From positions 1 to 64,000 of the forward strand of contig JAKQIT010000050.1 in the NCBI GenBank assembly GCA_029556915.1: 64,000 bases of DNA. Reading direction: 5' to 3'. Shown here one piece after another: positions 36,615 through 46,857 of the stretch (positions are counted from its first letter, which is position 1; every line of letters begins with the position of its first letter). A program made the translations under genes and the position numbers. Source of the DNA: Pseudomonadota bacterium. GTDB lineage: Bacteria > Pseudomonadota > Gammaproteobacteria > Burkholderiales > Methylophilaceae. The notes beneath the pieces are model-generated. The model did not search any database, was not told where the DNA came from, and saw nothing but the letters and a program-made list of their open reading frames with translations.

Positions 36615-38504
36615 TTATGGATTTGCGGGCTTGGTTTCTTTTTTCTTAAAAAATTTGCTTAAATCTTGTACCAGTTGCAGCATAGCGGGCTGCTTTATAG
36701 CCAAAATGGCTTTTCGTTCTTCAGGGTTTAGCGTGCTGTCATCCCCCTTGCTTGCTTTAACTAGCGCAAAACTTTTACCATTTACGGGTTGCATGATTTT
36801 CACTTCATCATCCACATATGTGACCTTGTCCCAATCCGAAATATAAGTATAAGACCGTTTTTCACCTGCTAATAAATTATAGCCAATGGCGTAGTCACTA
36901 CTTGGGTTAGTTACCCCAAGTAAAGGCATAATAGTAGGAATAATATCCATGTGGCTAGTCATCTGGTTACTCACTAGAGGCTTCATTTGCGGCGTATAAA
37001 TAACCAGCGGGGTCATTACCTGTTGGTCAACAAAGGTGGAGTTATGCCCCCAAAAGCCATGCTCCATAAACTCTTCACCGTGGTCACCAATCAGTATCAC
37101 GATGGTGTTGTCTAGCAGTTGATGTGTTTTCATGTATTCAAAAATACGCCCAAACTGCATATCTAGATGATGCACCGAGTTTAAGTAACGATTTTTAATG
37201 GGCACAATGTCAGCACGCAATTGTTCTTTACTGAGGGTGGCATAATTCAAGTCATCACGATAGGGTTTAGCAATCACACTCTCAGGAGGGAAGTAATAAC
37301 GTGCGTGTGGTGACTCAAAAAACATAAAGGTGAAGAAAGGTTTGCTTTGGTCTCTTTTATCAATGAATTCAAGCAACTTGGTGACGTTATCACGATCACT
37401 TTCCCAACCAGATTGCGGTGTGTCAGTTTCATGTAATAGCTCTGCAGGCACTTGGGCGAAAATGGTTTTATCAAACTCAGGGTATGAAAACTTAGCACTG
37501 GTGTACATGCTCATTTGGTAATTTTGTTTTTGTAGCACATCAATCAATACGGCGCCACGTCTTGTCTCCAAGAACGAAAACCAATAGTTTCCTGGCAAGC
37601 CCATGAACATGCCGAAAACACCCATACGCGTGCCGTTGCCTGTGCTGTAGTTACGTGTAAAGCGCGCAGCATTTTTAGAAAAATCCCAGCTATTGGGCAT
37701 GATTTTGTCATCTAGCATATCTGCGCGTAATGACTCAGAAGTTAACCAAATAATGTTGTATGGCTTGGCAGGCGGTGTGATTTGCAGTGCATTGAGCGGG
37801 TAAATCAGTTTGCCGGCAACTTTGAGTTTAGTGTCTCGATGGGTATTAAAGCCCAGTGCTTTAAAAAAACTGCGAGCAGATACAGTTTGGTAAAACGGAA
37901 CTGTTTCAGCCACCATATTCAGTTGATTGGTGGTGTAGTTATCAAGCGCAAAACCCATGTGGATAAGCACTGTGGCAATGACACTGATGACAGGTAAGCG
38001 CTTAAACGATAGCTTTGAGGCAATTTTAAGTTGACCAACACGGTGGGCAATCCATAAAAGAAAGGCTTGTAGAAGCAAAAATCCGACGGCGATAATTGCA
38101 TAGCCAATATCTGAGGCCGTGCTGCCTCCTAGCGACTCAATACCGCCTGGGGTCATGACCAAGTTTAGAATAAAGCCATTAAAAAACATGCCATATAGTG
38201 AAAATATTTTAGCATTGGCATATAGCAATAGTGAAGTGATGCCAGTGCTAAGCACCGCACTTATGTAAGTTGGACGGGCGTTGTACGGATTACCAAAGCG
38301 TACAAATAAGGCAGTGATTGCAATAGAAGGGGTAAGGTAAAATAAGCCATACAGCAAAAATGCACAAACTAAAAAGCCAAATGTGAGCCAGCCTTGCTCT
38401 AAAGCGCTGCTAAATGAAATGGAGTCTGAAACTATCCAGAGAATGCTAAGATAAGTGAGCGTAAAAAAGACTGTTAACGGTTTTTTATATTTAATATTGA
38501 GCAT
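36615..38504 (-). CDS. YejM/PbgA-like inner-membrane protein with sulfatase-fold domain
   Basis: 629 aa. Five to six membrane helices (about 10-200) followed by a periplasmic alkaline-phosphatase/sulfatase-type domain: NIIWLTSESLRADML (about 248-262), TRNYSTGNGTRMGVFGMFMG, and ILIGDHGEEFMEHGFWGHN with the metal-binding DH and H. This matches DUF3413/YejM proteins, which regulate LPS synthesis, and related phosphoethanolamine transferases. The usual nucleophile position has Thr/Ser in GTRMGV. Separated by 64 bp from hrcA. Confidence 0.8.
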   Translation of the reverse strand: MLNIKYKKPLTVFFTLTYLSILWIVSDSISFSSALEQGWLTFGFLVCAFLLYGLFYLTPSIAITALFVRFGNPYNARPTYISAVLSTGITSLLLYANAKIFSLYGMFFNGFILNLVMTPGGIESLGGSTASDIGYAIIAVGFLLLQAFLLWIAHRVGQLKIASKLSFKRLPVISVIATVLIHMGFALDNYTTNQLNMVAETVPFYQTVSARSFFKALGFNTHRDTKLKVAGKLIYPLNALQITPPAKPYNIIWLTSESLRADMLDDKIMPNSWDFSKNAARFTRNYSTGNGTRMGVFGMFMGLPGNYWFSFLETRRGAVLIDVLQKQNYQMSMYTSAKFSYPEFDKTIFAQVPAELLHETDTPQSGWESDRDNVTKLLEFIDKRDQSKPFFTFMFFESPHARYYFPPESVIAKPYRDDLNYATLSKEQLRADIVPIKNRYLNSVHHLDMQFGRIFEYMKTHQLLDNTIVILIGDHGEEFMEHGFWGHNSTFVDQQVMTPLVIYTPQMKPLVSNQMTSHMDIIPTIMPLLGVTNPSSDYAIGYNLLAGEKRSYTYISDWDKVTYVDDEVKIMQPVNGKSFALVKASKGDDSTLNPEERKAILAIKQPAMLQLVQDLSKFFKKKETKPANP

Positions 38505-38831
38505 TGAGGATACTTTAAGTTTAGAACGTCAGCTCAATATGGCAAAAATCATACCAATCGCTTTATTCGCATCAAATGTGATTGTTCACTAGCGGTATGT
38601 TTTTATAACCAATTGAAATAATAGAAAATTATCACGGGGCTTATCTATAGTTTACAGATACTTTTTTAGAGGCGCTTTAGAAATTATGCGCAAATTTTGC
38701 AGAAGATGGATAAGAGTGCTGCAATTTTTTGTAAATGGCCAAAATAATTATTGAAATGGTGCTCATAAGCGCTTAATCATAAAACTTGTGTCTTATGTAT
38801 AATTCGTTTTATTGCTGATTAGGTAAACGTC
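38505..38831. other. Intergenic region between divergent YejM-like gene and nadK
   Basis: 327 bp of AT-rich sequence with no gene. It must hold promoters for both directions. A TATAAT at 38798-38803 is placed to serve nadK, 30 nt before the start, but lacks a good -35. No repeat copy occurs here. Confidence 0.5.
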
Positions 38832-39695
38832 GTGAAAAAACAATTTAAACATATTGTGCTTGTTGGAAAGTATCAAGATAAGCAATTGCGTGACCAAGTG
38901 GTTTGTTTGGCTGATTTTTTGCGTACAAAACATATGCATGTCACGCTAGAAACAAATACTGCACTTTGCGCAGAGATTACAGATTACCCTATTGTAGAAC
39001 TGTCAGAAATAACAAGCCAAGTTGATTTAGTTATCGTTTTGGGTGGTGACGGTACGATGTTAGGGGTGGCACGCACGCTGCTTGAACAACAAATCCCACT
39101 GCTAGGTGTTAATCGAGGTCGCATAGGGTTTTTAACTGATATTAGTGCAGAAGATATGCTTGAAGTGGTAGGCAGTGTTCTAAAAGGCGCTTATTTGTTG
39201 GAGCAACGGCTTATGCTGCAAGCAAACGTGACGCGACAATCTGCAAGCATTTTTACTGGCTTGGCGCTAAATGATGTGGTGATTAGCAAGGGCGAGGCTG
39301 CGCGTTTAATTGATTTGGAAGTAACAATTAACGGTCAGTTTGTACACCGGCAGCGTTCAGATGGCCTCATTATCGCCACCCCAACTGGCACAACTGCCTA
39401 TGCGCTATCCGCAGGCGGGCCAATTTTACACCCCACGCTTGAGGCGATTACGCTGGTGCCAATTTGCCCGCATACGTTAAGCAATCGTCCTATCACTATC
39501 CACAGTACTAGTGAAGTCTGCGTGGCATTAGTTGATAAAGAAAAATCCCATATTCATTTAGATGGGCAATCAAACGTCGAACTGCAGCAGGGTGACCATA
39601 TTGCCATCAAACGCGCTGAAAAAACTTTGCCACTTTTGCACCCCACAGGTCATTGCCACTTTGATATGTTGCGCAAAAAATTAAATTGGGGTTAA
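38832..39695 (+). CDS. nadK: NAD kinase
   Basis: 287 aa, start GTG with AGGTAA nine bases upstream. IVLGGDGTMLGVARTL (GGDG motif, about 69-84), VNRGRIGFLTDI and SDGLIIATPTGTTAYALSAGGPI are diagnostic. Makes NADP. Divergent from the hrcA side and followed by recN, the usual hrcA/nadK/recN neighbourhood with the YejM-like gene added. Confidence 0.97.
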   Translation: MKKQFKHIVLVGKYQDKQLRDQVVCLADFLRTKHMHVTLETNTALCAEITDYPIVELSEITSQVDLVIVLGGDGTMLGVARTLLEQQIPLLGVNRGRIGFLTDISAEDMLEVVGSVLKGAYLLEQRLMLQANVTRQSASIFTGLALNDVVISKGEAARLIDLEVTINGQFVHRQRSDGLIIATPTGTTAYALSAGGPILHPTLEAITLVPICPHTLSNRPITIHSTSEVCVALVDKEKSHIHLDGQSNVELQQGDHIAIKRAEKTLPLLHPTGHCHFDMLRKKLNWG

Positions 39696-39700
39696 GTTGT

Positions 39701-39955
39701 ATGGGGCAGCCCGTCGCGCAATCAAATATGAGCACTGTTGTGTTTATGCTGCTATCAGCAATGTTAACGGCATTCTTTGCATGTTTGTTTTATGATGCCT
39801 ATTGGCAATGGCTGCCTTTTTATGCGGTATCTGGTGTTGAGCCAGTGTTTTGGGTGATTTATGCAGACCCTTTTGGATTATTGATTATTCCTACCCTCTT
39901 TTTTTTAATTACGACGTTGTATTATCATCAATTGATTTACAAGCAGCGCTCATAA
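39701..39955 (+). CDS. Small membrane protein of unknown function
   Basis: 84 aa from the ATG at 39701, which has GGGG nine bases upstream; a TTG overlapping nadK is less likely. Two hydrophobic helices (about 13-33 and 55-75) joined by an aromatic loop WQWLPFYAVSGVEPVFWVIY. Lies between nadK and recN with 3-bp spacing to recN, so it belongs to the operon. Confidence 0.6.
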   Translation: MGQPVAQSNMSTVVFMLLSAMLTAFFACLFYDAYWQWLPFYAVSGVEPVFWVIYADPFGLLIIPTLFFLITTLYYHQLIYKQRS

Positions 39956-39958
39956 CCT

Positions 39959-41611
39959 ATGCTACAAACATTATCCATACGTGATTTCGTCATTGTTGAT
40001 CAGCTTGAATTAAACTTTGAGCGCGGCTACACCGTGCTCACAGGGGAAACAGGTGCGGGAAAATCCATCCTGATTGATGCGCTATCACTTGCGCTGGGTG
40101 CGCGTAACGAAGGTGATGTGGTGCGCCATGGCTGTGATAAAGCTGAGATGAGCGCCAATTTTACTTTAAACGATAATCATGAAGCGCAAAAATGGTTGAG
40201 TGAAAATGAAATGCAGGCAGATGACAACGAGCTGGTTTTGCGCCGCGTGATTTATGCGGATGGCCGAAGCCGTGCTTTTATCAACGGCACGGCGGCAACC
40301 ATTGCACAACTTAAAGAGTTAGGTGAATTTTTAGTTGATATTTACAGCCAAAACGCCCATCACTCTTTGTTAAAACTGGCTACGCAGCGCGCGGTATTAG
40401 ATGATTTTGGCGGTTTAAGTCCTTTGGCCCAAGACGTATCAAGCCACTATAAAAATTGGGCAAAATTAAACGAAATGCGTTTGGAAATGACGCGTAATGC
40501 TAGCAAATATGCCGATGAATTAGCTGAATTGCGTGATAAAACGCGAGAATTAGCACAATTAGATTTTGACCAAGACGAGTGGGAATCTTTGCAGCAAGAG
40601 CACAGTCGCTTATCGCATGGCGCGAGTTTGCTAAGTGGCTGTGAGGCGAGCCGTGAAATATTGTCTGAAGGAGATATTTCGGCTTTGCGCCAACTTGGTG
40701 TTGTTCAAGCTAAGTTGCAAACGCTGCGAGATTTTGATGCCAGTTTAGATGAGCCACTTGCCTTAATAGACTCCGCCATGATTGGCTTAGAAGAAGCAGA
40801 CCGCTTTATTAATCGCTATCTGCAAAAAAGTGAGCTAGACCCCGCAAGGCTGGCAGAAGTTGAGAGCCGTATTCAGGCAGTCCACAGTGCTGCTCGAAAA
40901 TATAGAGTTTCTGTGGAAATGTTGCCTGCAACATTGATGCATTGGCAAGCGCGCATGGCGGAGCTAGACGGGGTTGGGGAAGACGGCGAACTGGAAAAAA
41001 ATGAGGCCGCTGCCTTAGCGCAATATATGGCTCAAGCGCAAAAATTAAGTGCAGGGCGCTTAAAAGCGGCCAAAAGTTTAAGCACCAAAATTACCCAAGA
41101 AATGCAGCGGCTGTCACTTGCAGGTGGACAATTTGAGGTATTACTGACACCACATGAAAAATCAGCAAGTGGGCTGGAGCAAGTGGAGTTTTTAGTGGCT
41201 GGGCATGCTGGTGTTGCGCTTAAACCGCTCAATAAAGCGGCTTCAGGTGGTGAATTATCTCGCATCAGTTTGGCCATTCGTGTGGTTACCGCCCAGCAAG
41301 GCGGAGTGCCAACGATGATTTTTGATGAAGTCGATGTGGGTATTGGCGGAGGTGTGGCTGAAATCGTGGGCCAACTACTCAAGCAGCTTGGATTTGCCCG
41401 CCAAGTGCTGGTGATTACGCACTTGCCGCAAGTCGCCGCATTGGGCAAACAACATTTACGCGTGAGTAAAACCCAAACCAATGGGCAAACGCTTAGCCAT
41501 ATAGAGCCACTTGATGATGCACACCGCATTGAAGAAATTGCCCGCATGTTAGGCGGCATCGCTATCACCGACACCACGCGGCAACACGCAAAAGAAATGC
41601 TCACACTTTAA
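39959..41611 (+). CDS. recN: DNA repair protein RecN
   Basis: 550 aa SMC-like ATPase. Walker A TGETGAGKSILIDALSLALG (about 29-48), coiled-coil arms in the middle, signature KAASGGELSRISLAI and Walker B TMIFDEVDVGIGG near the C-terminus. Acts in double-strand break repair. Last gene of nadK-(small membrane)-recN. Confidence 0.96.
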   Translation: MLQTLSIRDFVIVDQLELNFERGYTVLTGETGAGKSILIDALSLALGARNEGDVVRHGCDKAEMSANFTLNDNHEAQKWLSENEMQADDNELVLRRVIYADGRSRAFINGTAATIAQLKELGEFLVDIYSQNAHHSLLKLATQRAVLDDFGGLSPLAQDVSSHYKNWAKLNEMRLEMTRNASKYADELAELRDKTRELAQLDFDQDEWESLQQEHSRLSHGASLLSGCEASREILSEGDISALRQLGVVQAKLQTLRDFDASLDEPLALIDSAMIGLEEADRFINRYLQKSELDPARLAEVESRIQAVHSAARKYRVSVEMLPATLMHWQARMAELDGVGEDGELEKNEAAALAQYMAQAQKLSAGRLKAAKSLSTKITQEMQRLSLAGGQFEVLLTPHEKSASGLEQVEFLVAGHAGVALKPLNKAASGGELSRISLAIRVVTAQQGGVPTMIFDEVDVGIGGGVAEIVGQLLKQLGFARQVLVITHLPQVAALGKQHLRVSKTQTNGQTLSHIEPLDDAHRIEEIARMLGGIAITDTTRQHAKEMLTL

Positions 41612-41648
41612 AAATAAACTGTTTTTAAAACCTAGAGTTTAAGCAAAA

Positions 41649-41713
41649 ATCATTTTACCTGCCCGCTAAGCCAGTCTGCATGCGGCTGGCAGAGGAGTGA
41701 AATTTTCTCGGGC
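41649..41713 (-). repeat. Dispersed hairpin repeat, copy F
   Basis: Minus orientation. Arms CCTCTGCCAGCC and GGCTTAGCGGGC are imperfectly paired as in copy D; loop GCATGCAGACT and CCCGAGAAAA flank kept. Between the converging recN and PilZ genes. Confidence 0.85.
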
Positions 41714-41760
41714 TGGTTTTTATGTTTTTGCAATGCACTTTTTTGCGCATTTAGTAACAT

Positions 41761-42174
41761 TTATTGCGTATCGTGTCTGCCTAATCTGGCGATGCTGTCT
41801 AGCACGTTGTGGTTTTTTTCTTTGTTGCCGCGCATCAGGCAAACAATAGCTGTTTGCAGGCTGGGTTCTATTTCAGTGTAGTGCAAGCCAAGAATAAATC
41901 CGTCTTCACCATGTCTAAAAACACTGTGTTTAAGTTCAGCATTTTCTTCAAAAGACAGTGCACCTTTGGCAATGGGGATGTTGATGTCCATTTTGCACAA
42001 AATATCAGTAGGAAAATTGATGTGGGAGCGTAAGGCTATGCCACCTGCGCTGATGTCAACGGCGGAGAATTCAAAAGAGCCATAGTCAAAAAACTGAATT
42101 TTGACGTTTTGACGAAATGGAAATCGTTCAAAAACACGGCGTTCCACACCCGAGGTTTTTTTTGTATGCGGCAT
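41761..42174 (-). CDS. PilZ domain protein
   Basis: 137 aa, essentially one PilZ domain. RRVFERFPF at 12-20 supplies the arginine motif and VDISAGGIALRS at 39-50 the [D/N]xSxxG motif, so cyclic-di-GMP binding is expected. It lies 116 bp downstream of a diguanylate cyclase on the same strand, a natural signalling pair. Confidence 0.88.
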   Translation of the reverse strand: MPHTKKTSGVERRVFERFPFRQNVKIQFFDYGSFEFSAVDISAGGIALRSHINFPTDILCKMDINIPIAKGALSFEENAELKHSVFRHGEDGFILGLHYTEIEPSLQTAIVCLMRGNKEKNHNVLDSIARLGRHDTQ

Positions 42175-42290
42175 TTTTTATTGTTATTTGTGAATTAGTT
42201 ACGCAAATAGTACGTGACATTTTACAAATAAGTCAATGAGATATTTTCCTGATGTTTAATTTTTATTTCGGCTGCCGCTATGGGCTGTTG

Positions 42291-43466
42291 TTAATTGACA
42301 GGGTGCGTTTCCACACGGTTGCGCCCTAAGCTTTTAGCGGCATAAAGTGCTAAATCCGCTGCAATATACAGCGCATCTAAAGTGCCGCTTTGGTCTTGAG
42401 ATAAAGTGGTGACGCCAAAGCTTGCTGTCATATAGATGAGATGTCCATTTTGGATTTTAATTGGATTTTTTAGCAAGCTCATACGCAATTTTTCGGCCAC
42501 GTTGAGCGCTTCGTCAAGTGTGGTAGAGGGCAATAAGAAAATAAATTCCTCGCCGCCTATGCGCGCAACTACGTCTGTTCCACGCAAGCCGTTGCTCAGC
42601 GTTTCAGCAGATAGCCTAATCACTTCATCTCCAGCAGGGTGGCCATAATTGTCATTGACGCGTTTAAATAAATCTAAATCAGTCATAATCACTGATGTGC
42701 TGCTGCCTTCACGTTTTGCTCTTAGTAGCTCAATATTGGCTAATCGGTCAAATTCTCGCCGATTGTATAATCCGGTTAAGGCGTCGTGCTGCGATAGAAT
42801 TTCTAGCTGAAGTTTTTGCTGCTGTAGTTCGTCGTTGCTCGCTTGCAGTTGCTGTTGTAATAATGTCATCAAGGTATGTTTGCGCCATAGCATAATGGTG
42901 AGCACTAACCCTAATAAAGCTGCTGCAAAGCTCTGTGCTTGGTTGAGTTTTAATAATAATGGGTTGTGTTGCGTTAACTTGAGTAAATAGTAAAACAGCG
43001 CATAAGCACTTGAAAAAAGCACGATAGCGTGTATAGGGCGAACCAACATCAGCGTACCCGTGAAAACGCAGCAAAGCGAAAAAATCGTCACAGATGCTGT
43101 ACCCCATTGGTCGATAGCTGAGCGCACTGCACCAAAAAGTAAAAAACTCGCAATAATCAACAAAACAGTATGGGTTTTACAAGCAACAAAGCGCAGATGC
43201 CAAATAAAGCCAGTGACCAGCAATAACCAAGCGGCCATGCCAAGATTAAGCCAACTGACAAAGTTAGCGCCTGCAAAGGGCGCAGGGGCTAGTGGACCAA
43301 TTTGGTTCCAATTAATGTATGCGCCAATCAATAGCAGTATGATGACGCTGGTCAGCACCCAGAGTTGACGTTGGCTAGTGTCAAGCAAAGCGGCTTGCAC
43401 CACTTTGTTGTGCTCAGCATGCATGGCTTTTAGCCGTTGCTTGATGTGTTGAAACTGTGTTTTCAT
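42291..43466 (-). CDS. Membrane-anchored diguanylate cyclase
   Basis: 391 aa from the ATG at 43466; an in-frame TTG nine codons upstream is unlikely. About six membrane helices in residues 35-205, a short coiled coil rich in Gln, then a GGDEF domain. Active-site loop is GGEEF, with RGTD exactly five residues before it as an inhibitory I-site, and metal Asp in MTDLDLFKRVND. Should make cyclic-di-GMP with feedback control. Paired with the PilZ gene. Confidence 0.9.
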   Translation of the reverse strand: MKTQFQHIKQRLKAMHAEHNKVVQAALLDTSQRQLWVLTSVIILLLIGAYINWNQIGPLAPAPFAGANFVSWLNLGMAAWLLLVTGFIWHLRFVACKTHTVLLIIASFLLFGAVRSAIDQWGTASVTIFSLCCVFTGTLMLVRPIHAIVLFSSAYALFYYLLKLTQHNPLLLKLNQAQSFAAALLGLVLTIMLWRKHTLMTLLQQQLQASNDELQQQKLQLEILSQHDALTGLYNRREFDRLANIELLRAKREGSSTSVIMTDLDLFKRVNDNYGHPAGDEVIRLSAETLSNGLRGTDVVARIGGEEFIFLLPSTTLDEALNVAEKLRMSLLKNPIKIQNGHLIYMTASFGVTTLSQDQSGTLDALYIAADLALYAAKSLGRNRVETHPVN

Positions 43467-43695
43467 AGGCTGAAAAAATGCAGTAAATAGCAATCGTGAA
43501 GGCTAATCTGTTGCGATGGATAATCAGTTGGGCGTTAACCATGTGAGTATCCATATCATAATTAAGGATACTGCATCTAGGATACTACAGAGAGTTATCG
43601 CTTTCAAATCAATTTTTAGATGCCATGTTAAGTTTAAAAGGCAACACTAAAAATGTGATAAAAAACACTAAAAAATGGTGACTATTTTTAGCAAC

Positions 43696-43760
43696 TTCAT
43701 TTGGGCATCTCTGCAAGCCAGTCTGGATGCGGCTTCCAGAGATATGATTTTCGCTCGGGC
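43696..43760 (-). repeat. Dispersed hairpin repeat, copy G
   Basis: Minus orientation. Arms TCTCTGGAAGCC and GGCTTGCAGAGA pair with one mismatch; both outer bases changed together (T-A instead of C-G). Loop GCATCCAGACT as in copies I and J. Between yhbY and the GGDEF gene. Confidence 0.85.
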
Positions 43761-43766
43761 GTTTTT

Positions 43767-44090
43767 TTACAGTTTGGGGATATGAATTTTTGCAGATTCT
43801 TTGACTGTGTTGCTTGCGCGATAAAACACTAGCTGTTTGCCGATATGATGCACAGCGATAGCGTTAGTTTTAGCGGTGATTTCATCATAGATGGCTTTGC
43901 GGGCAACGCGGTCATCACCTGCCACTTGCACCTTAATCAACTCATGTGCGTTTAAGTTAAGCTCAATCTCTTTGAGTACGTTTTCGGTCAGGCCGTTATT
44001 GCCTAACATCACGACTGGGTTTAAGCTGTGCGCTAAGCCACGTAAATGGGTGATTTGCTTCGTTGTAAGTTTGGCAATGCTAAGTTTCAT
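43767..44090 (-). CDS. yhbY: YhbY-family (CRM domain) RNA-binding protein
   Basis: 107 aa from the ATG at 44090. LTTKQITHLRGLAHSLNPVVMLGNNGLTENVLKEIELNLNAHELIKVQV is the CRM fold with its basic GxxG-like loop. Associates with pre-50S ribosomal particles in relatives. Divergent from rlmE, the standard arrangement. Confidence 0.94.
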   Translation of the reverse strand: MKLSIAKLTTKQITHLRGLAHSLNPVVMLGNNGLTENVLKEIELNLNAHELIKVQVAGDDRVARKAIYDEITAKTNAIAVHHIGKQLVFYRASNTVKESAKIHIPKL

Positions 44091-44167
44091 GGGCGATTTA
44101 TACTTTATAATGTCGTTAATTGGCGTGCATTTTAACATGAAGCCTGCTTTAATCTAAACGAATCCCG

Positions 44168-44785
44168 ATGAAACCAAGTAAAACCAGTAAAGCATGGATG
44201 CAAGAGCATCTTAATGACCCGTATGTTAAGCAGGCACAAAAAGACGGATACCGTGCGCGCGCCGCATACAAGCTGACTGAAATTGACGATAAAGATAAAC
44301 TCATCAAGCCTGGTATGGCGATTGTGGATTTGGGTTCAACGCCTGGTAGTTGGTCGCAAGTGGCGGTGCAACGCTTAAAAGGTCAAGGCAGAATTATTGC
44401 ACTCGATATTTTGGATATGCATCCCATTGCTGGTGTGGAATTTATCTGCGGTGACTTTCGTGAAGCGCAAGTGCTCAAACAGCTTGAAAATAGTTTAAAT
44501 GGTAAGCAAGTTGACCTTGTAATTGCTGATATGGCCCCCAATATCAGTGGTGTGAAAGAAGTTGACCAAGCAGGTGCTGCTTATTTAACTGAGCTGGCGC
44601 TTGAATTTAGCCGGGATTGGTTGAAACCTAATGGCAATTTTTTGGTCAAGGTATTCATGGGTGCAGGTTTTGATGCCATTTTGCACGATATGCGGCAAAT
44701 GTTTGAAAAAGTGGTGACGCGCAAGCCCAAAGCTTCGCGCGACAGAAGCACCGAAGTATATTTGCTTGGCTTGAACAAGCGATGA
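44168..44785 (+). CDS. rlmE: 23S rRNA 2'-O-ribose U2552 methyltransferase
   Basis: 205 aa. SAM motif VDLGSTPGSWSQVAVQRL (about 49-66) and the K-D-K-E set: Lys in GYRARAAYKL, Asp in VIADMAPNISG, Lys in NFLVKVFMG and Glu in RSTEVYLL. Followed by ftsH as in most proteobacteria. Confidence 0.97.
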   Translation: MKPSKTSKAWMQEHLNDPYVKQAQKDGYRARAAYKLTEIDDKDKLIKPGMAIVDLGSTPGSWSQVAVQRLKGQGRIIALDILDMHPIAGVEFICGDFREAQVLKQLENSLNGKQVDLVIADMAPNISGVKEVDQAGAAYLTELALEFSRDWLKPNGNFLVKVFMGAGFDAILHDMRQMFEKVVTRKPKASRDRSTEVYLLGLNKR

Positions 44786-44903
44786 CGCTGTAAAAGCGTT
44801 TAACGATTAATTGATGGAATATTTAGCTTGTAGCATTCAAAACTAAGTAAAATTGCCGTAAAATCATGCTCATATTGCGCCTTTCGTTAAGGAAAAAAAC
44901 ATT

Positions 44904-46808
44904 TTGAACAATAATACATTTAGAACCATCGCTATTTGGCTGGCCATCATCATGGTGTTGGGGACTATTTTTCAGCTCACAGGTCCCAAAACTGGTGCGG
45001 ATACGCAAGTGGTGTATTCACAATTTATGCTGGATGTGAAGAACGGCAAGGTGGACTCTGTCTATATGGATGGTCGTACCTTAATAGTAAAACCACGCGA
45101 CAGCAAAAATACTTATGTGACGGTTGCCCCGCTTACTGACTTTTGGCTAGTGTCCGACATGCTGAAGTACGGCGTGAAAGTAGATGTAAAACCTGAAGAG
45201 CGCCCATCATTACTCAAAGAATTATTCTGGACATTGCTTCCTTTCTTGTTGCTGATTGGCTTTTGGGTATTTTTCATGAAGCAAATGCAAGGTGGCGGTA
45301 AAGGCGGCGGGCCATTTTCATTTGGTAAAAGTAAAGCGCGTCAGCTAGACGAAAGCAATAATTCAACAACTTTTGCGGATGTTGCGGGTTGCGATGAAGC
45401 CAAAGAAGAAGTCACCGAAATTGTGGATTTCTTAAAAGACCCAACCAAATTTCAAAAATTGGGTGGTCGCATTCCGCGTGGCGTACTGATGGTTGGCCCA
45501 CCAGGCACGGGTAAAACCTTGCTTGCCCGCGCCATTGCCGGCGAGGCAAAAGTGCCATTTTTTACCATTTCAGGTTCGGATTTTGTAGAAATGTTTGTGG
45601 GCGTTGGCGCTTCACGTGTCCGTGATATGTTTGAAACGGCTAAGAAAAACTCGCCATGCATTATTTTTATTGATGAGATTGATGCGGTAGGTCGTAGCCG
45701 TGGGTCAGGGACAGGCGGTGGTAATGACGAGCGCGAACAAACCTTGAACCAATTATTGGTGGAGATGGATGGCTTTGAGGCTAACTCTGGCGTGATTGTG
45801 ATTGCTGCAACAAACCGTGCGGATGTGTTAGATAAAGCCTTGCTTCGCCCAGGCCGTTTTGACCGTCAGGTAATGGTGGGCTTGCCTGATATTAAAGGCC
45901 GCGAGCAAATTTTGTTAGTGCACATGCGTAAAGTGCCGATTGATGTGGATGTGAAAGCAGACATCATTGCACGTGGTACCCCTGGTTTTAGCGGTGCGGA
46001 CTTAGCCAACTTGGTTAATGAGGCCGCACTGTTTGCAGCACGTCGCAACAAACGTACGGTAGATATGCAAGACTTTGAAGATGCTAAAGATAAAATCTTT
46101 ATGGGTCCAGAGCGTAAGTCTATGGTGATGCGTGAAGAAGAGCGCCGCAATACGGCGTATCACGAAAGCGGCCATGCTGTTGTTGCTAAGCTTTTGCCAA
46201 AAGCTGACCCTGTGCATAAAGTCACCATTATGCCGCGTGGTTGGGCGTTGGGCTTAACTTGGCAGCTGCCAGAGTTTGACCGCATTAGCAACTACAAAGA
46301 CAAAATGCTAGAAGAAATCTCGATTTTGTTTGGTGGACGGATTGCTGAAGAAATCTTTATGCATCAAATGAGTACAGGCGCATCGAATGACTTTGAGCGT
46401 GCAACGAAATTAGCACGTGCGATGGTGACTAAATACGGCATGAGTGATGCGCTTGGCACCATGGTATATGCTGGCGATGAGCAAGATTCGTTTTTTGGTA
46501 GCATGAGCTCTAAAACCATTTCAGAGGCTACGCAGCAAAAAGTGGATGCTGAAATTCGCCGTATTTTAGACGAACAGTATGCGATTGCGCGTAAATTATT
46601 GGAGGATAACCGTGACAAAGTGGAGGCCATGACAGCTGCTTTGATGGAATATGAGACCATAGACGCAGATCAAATTAACGATGTGATGGCAGGTGTGCCG
46701 GTGCGACCACCAAAACCTACACAAAGTAAAGCAAGTAACCCGCCTAAAGATAGCGGCTCTACTGGACTAGGCGCAAGTCCTACGCCCCAGCCTTCAGCCA
46801 AAACGTAG
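44904..46808 (+). CDS. ftsH: ATP-dependent zinc metalloprotease FtsH
   Basis: 634 aa. Start is TTG with AAGGA ten bases upstream. Two membrane helices (about 7-25 and 108-128), AAA domain with GPPGTGKT (about 201) and [30 protein letters not shown], zinc site HESGH (about 421) and the third ligand Asp downstream. Degrades unassembled membrane proteins and, in relatives, LpxC. C-terminal tail is Pro/Ser-rich. Follows rlmE. Confidence 0.97.
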   Translation: MNNNTFRTIAIWLAIIMVLGTIFQLTGPKTGADTQVVYSQFMLDVKNGKVDSVYMDGRTLIVKPRDSKNTYVTVAPLTDFWLVSDMLKYGVKVDVKPEERPSLLKELFWTLLPFLLLIGFWVFFMKQMQGGGKGGGPFSFGKSKARQLDESNNSTTFADVAGCDEAKEEVTEIVDFLKDPTKFQKLGGRIPRGVLMVGPPGTGKTLLARAIAGEAKVPFFTISGSDFVEMFVGVGASRVRDMFETAKKNSPCIIFIDEIDAVGRSRGSGTGGGNDEREQTLNQLLVEMDGFEANSGVIVIAATNRADVLDKALLRPGRFDRQVMVGLPDIKGREQILLVHMRKVPIDVDVKADIIARGTPGFSGADLANLVNEAALFAARRNKRTVDMQDFEDAKDKIFMGPERKSMVMREEERRNTAYHESGHAVVAKLLPKADPVHKVTIMPRGWALGLTWQLPEFDRISNYKDKMLEEISILFGGRIAEEIFMHQMSTGASNDFERATKLARAMVTKYGMSDALGTMVYAGDEQDSFFGSMSSKTISEATQQKVDAEIRRILDEQYAIARKLLEDNRDKVEAMTAALMEYETIDADQINDVMAGVPVRPPKPTQSKASNPPKDSGSTGLGASPTPQPSAKT

Positions 46809-46815
46809 CGGTTCA

Positions 46816-46844
46816 TGTAGGGGCAGTCACAGGCTGCTCCTACA
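46816..46844 (+). terminator. Hairpin between ftsH and folP
   Basis: TGTAGGGGCAG and CTGCTCCTACA pair at 10 of 11 positions around a 7-nt loop, seven bases after the ftsH stop. No T-run follows, so attenuation or mRNA end protection is more likely than full termination. Confidence 0.55.
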
Positions 46845-46857
46845 TTAAAGCAAAAAC

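Noticed and set aside
38752-38803. Full -35/-10 promoter for nadK
   Set aside because: The TATAAT is convincing but no -35 lies at proper spacing, so only the -10-like hexamer was noted.
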